A stretch of 64,000 nucleotides of DNA. Origin: Hormiphora californensis (Eukaryota > Ctenophora > Tentaculata > Cydippida > Pleurobrachiidae). The first letter of the stretch is position 1; each line of letters begins with the position of its first letter. The notes beneath the pieces are model-generated. The model ran no database searches, was not told the DNA's origin, and saw only the letters and a list, made by a program, of their open reading frames with translations. The stretch spans positions 4,239,032 to 4,303,031 of the forward strand of contig CM035359.1 of assembly GCA_020137815.1 (NCBI GenBank). The letters are read 5' to 3'. A program made the position numbers and the translations under genes. This document shows positions 41,201 to 45,369 of the stretch, in pieces.

Positions 41201-44008
41201 GACTAATTTAATGGTGATCTTAGGTGTTGTGATTTTCATTTGTCACGTGGCCATAAAACCAGACGTTCGTCACATTTGGATGGCATTCCTGTGCTACGGC
41301 GATACAAAGAGTACCCATGGGAGCAGGTATGCAACGGGAGGGGTGGGGTTGGGTGCGAGCGGTGGGGGTGGTGGGGAGGGGTGGGGTGGAGGGGAGGCGT
41401 GAGGTGGAGGGGAGGCGGTGGGTGGATACCAAGAGTACCCATCGGAGCAGGTATGAAACGGGAGGGGAGGCGGTGGGGTGGTGGGGAGGGGTGGGGTGGA
41501 GGGGAGGCGGCGGGTGGATACCAAGAGTACCCATGGGAGCAGGTATTCAATTGGACACGTAATTATATATTAACTAGAAAGCCCATTGTTAAGTCCTACA
41601 ACACCCCCCCCCCCCCACCCGTCTCTATGTCTCTCCCCCCTCTTACTCTTCATCTCTCCATGTCGGGGTAAAGAGGTTGGTAGTGGTAGAGCGCCGGTGA
41701 TAAACATCAAGGGAAATCCCGCTGAATAACATGTAGAATTAGGTGATAAAGATCCGTAGAATTGTAGCTGTGTAGAGAATCAACGGGGTACGTAGGTAGA
41801 AAGGCTTTGGCAATCATGGCGGCCCCAACAGTAGATCCCAAAACACCACAGGAACAACACAGGAACACGCAACAAACAAACAATAACATGCACGTGCAGT
41901 ATCCCCCCTCCAATACCCCTCCCAAGCCACCTCCTTGGCAACCCCCCACCATTTGCACGTGATGATAGGACATCCTCCTCCTCATCACGACGTTCATTTG
42001 TACTTTATAATAAGGACTAGAAAGCCCATTGAGATCCTACAACAGCCCCCCCCACCCGTCTCTATGCCCCCCCCCCCCTCACTCTTTGTCTTTCCATGTC
42101 GGGGTAAAGAATACTTGTAGAGCGCTGGTGATAAACATCAAGGGAAATCCCGCTGAACAACATGTAGAATCAGGTGATAAAGATCCGTAGAATTGTAGCT
42201 GTGTAGAGAATCAACGGGGTACGTAGGTAGAAAGGCTTTGGCAATCATGGGGGCGCCAGCAGTAGATCCTAAAACACCACAGGAACAACACAGGAACACG
42301 CAAAAAACAAACAAAAAAATGCACGTGCAGTATCCCCCCTCCAATACCCATCCCAAGCCACCTCCTTGGCAACCCCCCACTATTTGCACGTGAGGATAGG
42401 ACATCCTCCTCCTCATCACGACGTTCATTTGCAAATTATAATAAGGATATCCGATTCCTATAATTATTATTTAAAAACCCACGTGCTAATTTATACCCTC
42501 TCTTGCAGAACGACCACGCCAACTCGATCACGGGGCGGTTACAGGGGAGGGGGAGGAGCAATGAACAGCAAAACTAGCCTGTTCTCTGAGTTCTTTAGCA
42601 AGCGTTCATCCACTGTCACTCTCTCAACAACAGCCACCAAACTCAGCCTTACAAAACAGCTCACACGACAGAGGACGGAGAGTCTGGGATCTCTTAATAT
42701 CGGTTAGTGGGAGATCTGAGATATTAGTAAGTGTATGATTTGCAGATTACATATTTTCCCATGATATATCATGTCCATCTTCAATATTGTCCCTATACTA
42801 AAGGGACAATATTGAAGGCTATACAGGCTAGCTATATAGTTAACTCTAAAACCTTCCCCCTGCAGCAGCAGCTTTGCAGCAGCAGGGACCCCGGAAATCC
42901 CTGGCGCCTCTCGAGGAGAAAGAGAGTAGTGCAACTAACCCCGCTTCAACACCTGGTAGTACCAACAACGCTGTCCTGCTGAATGGGAAACTTGTCCTGA
43001 AACCCATGTTGAGGTGGGGAAATGGGGGAAAACCAACTGAGAATTATAGCCGTCACTGAAACCTGAGATCTCAGGTCTCAGTGGAAAATAGCCGTGGCCT
43101 GAAGCTGAGGTTCAAGCACGGCTGTTTTCCCCCAATATATTCCATCCTGTTATTATTATGCCAGGGGGTTTGGTAGCTTAGTGGCATAGCTTTGAGCATG
43201 CAACTCTCTGAAGGTTCCTAGTGGTTCAAACCCAGTATACTTTTCATTATTAAATACTTGCTCAGAACTCAGTGTGTCCAGCCTATATACTACTATACCT
43301 GCAACTGAGTTTTTAACACAACAAGTTGCCTGAGTTGCTTACATGAGCGGCAACCCCCCTCCCTCTCCCTCTTTGTAAGCAATACTGTATCATAGTGTTT
43401 TAAAATATATAGCGGTGGGGGAGAGTGTGCGGTGAGTTTCAACTAGCTCAGTGGTGTTATGTGAGCAAATCAGGAAACTTCTCTAAGAGCTATATCTATA
43501 TACAATCTCTAGCCCCCTCCAAAGTATAATACATAATTTCCCTCATCATGATACTAATACATGTCCCCTCCCCTGCAGTAATCACTCCTGCGATGAGAAG
43601 TTTGAACACATTGTTCCGGATGATTCCGGCCCCTACCATCTGGCATCAGTCCAAGATCCCACCAGTACCCCACCCCGCCTCCCCCGGAACCTCTCTTCCT
43701 CAGACCGTCTCTCCCAACTCTCATCTCCCGCCTCAACTACCAGCGTTCACTCCATCAACAAGAAGCGAATATCAGTCGTAACCGCGGAGATAACGAGAAG
43801 GAGCAGTGTTGATCACGTTCGGAGTGAGAAAGTTGTCTTTACGGGGGTGAAATTGGAGGATCGCCTGATGGTGCAGCAGCATCGTCCACCCAGCGCTGGC
43901 AAGGGCAATAGAGTGTCACCAACAATGGACCATGTGGGATCCGAGGCGGAGGAGAGGAAGAAAGTGATTTTGGAGAAGTTGCAGCAGCTTGATGAGTTTA
44001 TCTTTTGA
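16906..44008 (+). CDS. Adhesion GPCR with PAN, Ig, HRM-like, GAIN/GPS and 7TM
   Basis: Twenty-nine exons with GT-AG borders and matching phases: 16906-17075, 17173-17266, 19809-19870, 20163-20245, 20668-20840, 20952-21092, 21206-21310, 21690-21812, 22050-22217, 22524-22600, 22925-23012, 29701-30297, 30601-30795, 30946-31091, 31267-31397, 31547-31687, 32665-32813, 32893-33079, 33310-33490, 35474-35540, 39587-39721, 39825-39989, 40178-40309, 40514-40597, 40804-40953, 41224-41326, 42509-42702, 42866-43013, 43579-44008. They join to about 1,540 codons ending in TGA. The product is a surface receptor of the adhesion (B2) class: a modular ectodomain, an autoproteolytic GPS, seven helices and a cytoplasmic tail. 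The first exon enters in phase 1, so a signal-peptide exon is missing. Linking the Ig part to the receptor part across the 6.7-kb intron rests on phase agreement only; two genes remain possible. Confidence 0.7.
17445..18420. repeat. Five-hairpin structured element, copy B, interrupted
   Basis: The same architecture as copy C: hairpin with ACTTATAACAC / GTGTTATAAGT stem and C-GAA-G cap, CAACAATAATG stem, GACC-ACA-GGTC hairpin, and arms capped by GAGCCTGCGA. After GGTCTAAA (about 17680) the element is broken and resumes at about 18333 with AGTGTACGAATCTG, followed by CATTATTGTTG and the outer stem. The break is filled by a 650-bp second structured element. It lies in an intron of the receptor gene. 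Confidence 0.7.
17681..18333. mobile_element. Three-armed structured insertion inside copy B
   Basis: A closing stem of 27 positions pairs TATAAACTCTGGCCACTGGC... (17686) with its complement ending at 17872. It encloses three arms: TCTCCCAGCG-CGC-CGCTGGGAGA, AGTTTATCCGCC-GCT-GGCGGATAAACT, and GGTTTAAA...TTTAAACC, which contains TCCC-GA-GGC-GGA-GCC-GA-GGGA. An outer pair TATATACCCTGC (17876) / GCAGGGTATATA (18322) closes the rest. The uninterrupted copy C at 18.9 kb shows what the empty site looks like. No ORF. Confidence 0.65.
18861..19175. repeat. Five-hairpin structured element, copy C, intact
   Basis: The outer stem is about 40 bp (TTTTACAATG, ATTTTATTATGCCT, GTTGTACCTGA paired with TCAGGTACAAC, AGGCATAATAAAAT, CATTGTAAAA). 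Inside are the same five hairpins as copy A, but with different stem bases: GTGCAC / GTGC(C)AC instead of TGCC / GGCA, TCAC / GTGA instead of GAGC / GCTC, GACC / GGTC instead of GGCC / GGCC. The caps GAGCCTGCGA and C-GAA-G are unchanged. Confidence 0.75.
19809..23012 (+). CDS. Receptor exons: Ig-like domains and Cys-rich module
   Basis: Nine exons. The first Ig-like unit runs from GLEEESELELTCALSN to SNQGMYLCEMV, with the B-strand Cys, the WLFKG tryptophan and the YxC F strand all present. The second runs from VSEGDVLVVMECTPP and NWYKGNP to KGLYQCQ. The exon at 22050 is a separate module of about 56 residues with ten cysteines (CPDTHPYPYNAGTKCC... STCCYGDEYVACPSSLC), whose spacing resembles repeats of Cys-rich surface proteins but was not matched to a named family. 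The last two exons contain WFAKYFP and VFQCYI, possibly a third, divergent Ig fold. Most junctions are phase 1, typical of shuffled extracellular modules. Confidence 0.7.
23782..23953. mobile_element. TA-target MITE (CAGTCGGACCCCGATTTACC type), copy 1
   Basis: Terminal inverted repeats CAGTCGGACCCCGATTTAC and GTAAATCGAGGTCCGACTG are bounded by TA on each side; 172 bp. Inside are repeated CCGGTAAATCGG words. The ends resemble pogo/Tigger-type non-autonomous elements. Further copies lie at 41007-41168 and 59335-59435. Confidence 0.75.
23955..24076. repeat. Perfect 122-bp palindrome
   Basis: Arms of 61 bases with no spacer, running from ATTTCACAGCTGCATGG to CCATGCAGCTGTGAAAT, centre GCCCGGGC at 24015/24016. 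A related but broken palindrome with the same outer arms lies at about 24782-24915. It is at an edge of the direct duplication below and in the receptor intron. Confidence 0.9.
24012..25545. repeat. Direct duplication of about 0.7-0.8 kb
   Basis: The segment from CTACTAAAGTCTCC through TGACAGCTCGATGTTAACGA, TTATTTTGGGTTTTT, GAAGTTAAAACCGTTTACC and CCGAGCAGGTCACG occurs at 24012-24780 and 24858-25545. Copy 1 gained extra palindromes at AATGTGCGTGTGTA/TACACACGCACATT (about 24508-24543) and around GATCTTTTGGATGTCCACGA (about 24713-24770), which copy 2 lacks or has shorter. Confidence 0.8.
25560..28030. other. Receptor intron, AT-rich, no gene seen
   Basis: Mostly unique AT-rich sequence. It holds a perfect 52-bp palindrome at 26185-26236 (centre CACTATAGTG) and a local repeat of CAAGCTGGTCATAATA near 26630 and 26735. 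A 5' UTR exon for the nested class A GPCR may lie here, because an acceptor precedes its start codon, but none is evident. Confidence 0.5.
28035..29165 (+). CDS. Class A (rhodopsin-like) GPCR, single exon
   Basis: An uninterrupted 376-codon frame encodes a full seven-helix receptor in the plasma membrane. The N terminus is short with an NTT sequon. TM1 (about 21-50) has GNLLGN, TM2 has ALTDLMTG (the LxxxD aspartate), TM5 begins after Cys190, and TM7 ends in NSLINPIIYY (NPxxY at 309-313). The DRY box is replaced by ART at 122-124 (MSLARTLKIIFPF), an unusual change at the G-protein-coupling switch. The tail carries basic and Ser-rich sequence (GRKRTISDPQQP). CATTACAG just before AACCATG looks like a splice acceptor, implying a 5' UTR exon. 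AATAAA at 29312 lies about 150 bases after the stop. The gene sits in an intron of the adhesion GPCR on the same strand. Ligand unknown. Confidence 0.9.
   Translation: MTADNTTITNSISHNSDSDKYYCYFIGIICLFLLCIGNLLGNSTAITYFLRSIRTNIFSLVFFAIALTDLMTGILTFAVAECYLSAREPFFFGNYYFREVWGSLWNFTSRYSVYLTCVMSLARTLKIIFPFRPVRRTGLINAIVGYAVWLVITTPSFWNIPHYFKEEWCALALNKSLFSNDEYYTGWNGCLYYLVVLAIPILLLLPLPITAVSAGASVYRLWRQIRRQTAVKPRRKTHDECIQSGITIVIFAVIYLLLNMPYSAVYIYVQITAKAKNIPVFKVIANTMIKRYIIGFTHILSISLNSLINPIIYYNRIGEFATFVDGFTGRKRTISDPQQPRGSRVSGSEGGKSNKCSMASDYPVLVRGVPRSERTD
29312..29317 (+). terminator. Polyadenylation signal of the nested GPCR
   Basis: AATAAA in an AT-rich context 147 bases beyond the stop codon. It fits independent 3' end formation for the nested gene within the host intron. 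Confidence 0.6.
29701..30297 (+). CDS. Receptor exon with a 16-copy decapeptide repeat
   Basis: The exon opens after ATATTTTCAG in phase 1 (DGVPAPVSGETHVSEGGQ) and runs into sixteen tandem copies of a 30-base unit encoding GTFTGIVPQS; copies 3, 12 and 14 read TV instead of IV. Each unit ends in CAATCAG|GTACC, a usable splice donor in phase 1, and contains TTTACAG|GG, an acceptor-like site. Because the unit is 30 bases and every donor is phase 1, any chosen donor from 29847 to 30297 keeps frame with the next exon. How many copies are translated cannot be told from sequence. The repeat makes a Thr/Ser/Gly-rich stalk-like segment. Confidence 0.6.
29818..30300 (+). repeat. 30-bp minisatellite, 16 near-identical copies
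   Basis: Period exactly 30, only one variable base (GATAG / GACAG, three copies). Such homogeneity points to recent expansion. It overlaps the 3' part of a receptor exon. Confidence 0.95.
30380..30439. repeat. 60-bp hairpin palindrome
   Basis: Arms of 29 bases (GAAGGACCGACTACCGGCAT...) with a 2-base spacer (AG), followed by a CTACCATCCTACCACCC minisatellite-like tract at 30457-30540. In a receptor intron. Confidence 0.9.
30601..33490 (+). CDS. Receptor exons: HRM-like module and GAIN domain with GPS
   Basis: Seven exons. That at 30946 (WLRADLSIPLIKSGETATVPCP...ISAKCSYHQDS) has the W...G..A..PCP...C pattern of hormone-receptor-like (HRM) modules. The next exons form a GAIN-type domain, including FVTENVTTILWSVSFPL and ARELSVELPVALNSV. 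The last, 33310-33490, ends in the GPS: LECHWFDATSGLWVTDG...FDCSTNHLTAFSILM. HL|T is the expected self-cleavage point, leaving TAFSILM as a tethered agonist. Compared with the usual GPS, the Cys of the WxxxGC position and the second Cys of CxCNHLT are both absent, so one of the two usual disulfides seems lost as a pair. Whether cleavage still occurs is unknown. Confidence 0.75.
31800..32552. mobile_element. TA-target MITE with GGGGCAAAGTGGCCC repeats
   Basis: Ends GGGTAAGCTGGGG and CCCCATCTTACCC, flanked by TA on both sides; 753 bp. The interior carries about nine copies of GGGG(C/T)AAA(G/A)TGGCCC in both orientations. The open frame at 31978-32361 is an artefact of this repeat. It lies in a receptor intron. 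Confidence 0.8.
33721..35395 (+). mobile_element. Truncated Penelope-like retroelement with inverted 5' copy
   Basis: The frame 34213-35220 encodes 335 residues: the C-terminal part of a Penelope-type reverse transcriptase (NILDVTLSAINGSYKPYKKP, SNHPSSILKNIP, IIWYNPPFSKNV) followed by a GIY-YIG endonuclease (GVVYEALIK, KYVGMTGG, FKTRFNGH, TELSKLVWSL). The catalytic RT core is missing, so it is 5'-truncated and not autonomous. The endonuclease part and 3' flank are also present in reverse orientation at about 33721-34216. Direct repeats TATTTTAGATAAAG (14 bp) at 33707-33720 and 35396-35409 mark the insertion. Terminal inverted partial copies are a known feature of Penelope-like elements. It lies in the receptor intron between the GPS exon and the TM1 linker exon. 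Confidence 0.85.
34213..35220 (+). CDS. Penelope-like RT C terminus plus GIY-YIG endonuclease
   Basis: 335 codons, intact from the truncation point to the stop. RT thumb/linker residues about 1-165, a Cys-rich linker CNCRIPENCPVGNTC about 195-210, and GIY-YIG about 212-300 with Arg in KTRFNGH and Glu in TELSK as candidate catalytic residues. The C terminus carries ITCSLCLAEKFAIL, typical of this element class. The methionine start is arbitrary: it falls at the truncation junction, so the frame is the 3' part of a longer ancestral ORF. Confidence 0.85.
   Translation: MFKNNQLKITVEQTGKIVNILDVTLSAINGSYKPYKKPNSNIAYVKRASNHPSSILKNIPASIQKRLSCISSTEEEFEGAKEEYQAALKTAGYSKELMYEQRGRTGKPKNRKRQRKIIWYNPPFSKNVATNIGERFFELVRLHFPPQHPFHALFNKKTIKLSYSCMINMDGIVKSHNKAILKKAEDEEKQSERQCNCRIPENCPVGNTCLKSGVVYEALIKHSNGVEQKYVGMTGGSFKTRFNGHMATIRHDKHRTATELSKLVWSLHDRQITYDITWQIIAKAPPYRPGNITCSLCLAEKFAILTRKGLINKKWELLNKCPHRRGHLASLQQTV
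35474..41326 (+). CDS. Receptor exons: adhesion-class seven-transmembrane domain
   Basis: Seven exons. A 67-base linker exon (TTEAIQKGVHDRILSYTSYS) connects the GPS to TM1 (LSSLALVATLIALISF), and TM2 follows (IHISLTAVLLSGNIVFIA). TM3 starts after Cys in TVCMGVAIALHYIWLCVFGW, TM4 is VPMVIVAVSAVM, Cys in DYYCALHG completes the TM3-ECL2 disulfide, and TM5 is GFAIPIGLVVIINTAIFCLVL. TM6 has the class signature CLLGLTWVFGFLTF and TM7 is HYLFIICNGLQGVVIFICH. All are hallmarks of adhesion (B2) receptors, acting in the plasma membrane. The intron before 39587 is about 4 kb and full of repeats. The final exon here ends in a donor that is repeated twice more downstream. Confidence 0.9.
35560..39580. other. 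Large receptor intron filled with repeats
   Basis: A foldback at 36127-36557 (ends CTAGATCCAAAAACC / GGTTTTTGGATCTAG) carries arms with CGGGGCCTGGGGTGCTG. About 36650-36790 and 38150-38330 hold many ATCGCGGATA-like words. About 38370-38740 is a degenerate tandem repeat of about 145 bp (ATCGTCTTAAATTTAAGACAG). About 38755-38860 and 39093-39200 are direct repeats around TTGAACGTGTG. About 37080-37120 and 37575-37600 hold GA-containing hairpins. No host gene was found here. Confidence 0.6.
41007..41168. mobile_element. TA-target MITE (CAGTCGGACC type), copy 2
   Basis: AGTCGGACCTCGATTTTCC at the left and GGTCCGACGTCGGACTGTA at the right form the inverted termini, with GGTAAATC words inside. It sits in the intron between the TM6 and TM7 exons. 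The left terminal C is lost and the right end has a small duplication. Confidence 0.65.
41300..41550 (+). repeat. Minisatellite triplicating an exon end and splice donor
   Basis: The segment AAGAGTACCCATGGGAGCAG|GTAT, which is the true end of the TM7 exon (donor 41326/41327), recurs with donors at 41450/41451 and 41542/41543, separated by GGGGTGGGGTGGAGGGGAGGCG spacers. Use of the later donors would run into a frame shift or an in-frame stop, giving receptors cut just after TM7. Confidence 0.8.
41574..42448. repeat. Two head-to-tail SINE-like repeats, about 435 bp each
   Basis: Each unit runs from CTAGAAAGCCCATTG to TTATAATAAGGA (about 41576-42012 and 42013-42448). Near the 5' side is a tRNA-like A-box region, GGTAGTGGTAGAGCGCCGG in unit 1 (shortened to TTGTAGAGCGCTGG in unit 2), followed by GGGAAATCCC. 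A third copy is at 58895-59328. The conserved minus-strand frames in all copies are not evidence of a gene. They may be tRNA-derived SINEs or another small non-autonomous element. Confidence 0.6.
42509..44008 (+). CDS. Receptor exons: cytoplasmic tail
   Basis: Three exons (42509-42702, 42866-43013, 43579-44008) encode about 257 residues after TM7. The tail is Ser/Thr-rich and basic (SLFSEFFSKRSSTVTLSTTATK, RRSSVDHVRSEK), with a Gln/Ala run (AAALQQQG) and a Pro-rich part (TSTPPRLPRNL). It ends in a short predicted coiled coil, EERKKVILEKLQQLDEFIF. Phases 2, 1 and 2 close exactly at the joins, including the weak donor AG|GTGGGG at 43013. The frame ends in TGA at 44006-44008. Phosphorylation and arrestin contact are plausible but inferred. 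Confidence 0.75.
43163..43245 (+). repeat. tRNA-like sequence (SINE head or tRNA relic)
   Basis: GGTAGCTTAGTGGCATAGC matches an A-box/D-arm and GTGGTTCAAACCCAG a B-box/T-arm at the right spacing. The acceptor and anticodon stems are imperfect, so a working tRNA is unlikely. It lies in an intron of the receptor tail. Confidence 0.5.
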
Positions 44009-44023
44009 AAGGGGAGAAGGAGC

Positions 44024-44158
44024 TAAGAAACATGAAATATTGAGATGAAAGGGGAGAAGGAGCTAAGAGACATGAAATATTGTACGGATCGATCCGTACA
44101 ATATTTCATGTCTCTTAGCTCGACCTTCTCCCCTTTCATCTCAATATTTCATGTTTCT
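44024..44158. repeat. Large palindrome just after the receptor stop codon
   Basis: Arms of about 67 bases containing GGGGAGAAGG, AGCTAAGAGACATGAAATATTG and TACGGATC, with the centre CGGATCGATCCG at 44090/44091. It starts within 20 bases of the stop, so it would be in the 3' UTR, where it would fold as one long hairpin. An AGACATGAAAGAG minisatellite follows to 44240. Confidence 0.85.
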
Positions 44159-44248
44159 TCTTCATCTAGATGAAATTGAGATATGACAGAGACATGAAAG
44201 AGACATGAAAGAGAGATGAAAGAGACATGAAAGAGAGATGAGAAACTA

Positions 44249-45004
44249 ACGGGTGATAACTAAAAGATGTCACAAATTTAAAACAGCTGTAGAATTTTTC
44301 CCTTTTGAGATACAGCTTCGGGCCAGTTATAAAACGATTTTTCAGACAATTTTGAATCGGAATAATATACCGGCAAAGACTAAAAAGTTCGTTTTCATTG
44401 CGATATCACATCATTTCCTTTTGCCCCACCAAAGCATTTAGTACGTGAAATTCACACACTTTTCTAGCACCTCTAGCACCTGTTCTTTTCAAGATTCAGC
44501 TTCGGGACAGTGACAGAATGATTTATCAGACAATTTTGAACGAAATTAACTTTGTTTCAAACTTCATAAGTCTCAATTTCCTGATCAGAATCTTCTGTAA
44601 CAAAGCGTAGTTTACAGGTAATTTGAGAAATTGCCATTTCGACGATCTCTTGAAACATTAATGACCGTGAAAACCAATTTCTTAATGAGCTAAAATGTTC
44701 AAACTTGGCAGTTATGTTGGCTATGGCATGAACAACCAAAGCTCCAATTTTTAGAATTTTATCTCATTAGAAAAGTCATTTCTGATCACATAGAAATTTC
44801 AAATCTCCGTACTACATGCTTTGGTGTAAGCTGATGAAATGATCAGATATCGCAATAAAAATGAACTTTTTAGGTTTTGCCGGTATATTATCCCGATTCA
44901 AAATTGTCTGAAAAATCGTTCTATAACTGGCCCGAAGCTGTATCTCATAAGGGAAAAATTCTACAGCTGTTTTAAATTTGTGACATCTTTTAGTTATCAC
45001 CCGT
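44249..45004. mobile_element. TA-target foldback MITE, 756 bp
   Basis: Ends ACGGGTGATAACTAAAAG and CTTTTAGTTATCACCCGT, flanked by TA on both sides. Arms of about 190 bp share AAATTTAAAACAGCTGTAG and GATACAGCTTCGGGCCAG. No coding capacity. Confidence 0.8.
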
Positions 45005-45369
45005 TATATGGGAAAGATTATATAAAATTTCTCAAATAATACACCAGCAAAGATTGAGAGAGAATTGAAAAGAAAATGGACATTATTTATAGCTTGCATG
45101 TAGCTTATCGTAAAACCGGACTAAAATATGATATATACCATTCAAAGTGTAGATATTTAGACAGACCATTTAGTAAATTTGACTCTTTAAATTAAAATTA
45201 ATACCGTATCAAGACGCGCAATTGCTTGAAGTTGACGATCAAATTGATCAAACACAGCCCTAAATAATTGTGCTGAATAAGTGCACTTTATTAGTTTAGT
45301 GCCCGCTTCTCCGTACCGTTTTTTTGAAAACCGTTTCTCCGCTAGCTACAATCCCCCCTGTCACATGGT

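Noticed and set aside
41236-42434. Gly/Trp-rich and Pro-rich frames and the repeated minus-strand MNVVMRRR-type frames
   Set aside because: The former come from the G-rich minisatellite, the latter from SINE-like repeats present in three copies.
43163-43245. Functional tRNA gene
   Set aside because: A- and B-boxes are good but the acceptor and anticodon stems do not pair well; better treated as a tRNA-derived repeat.
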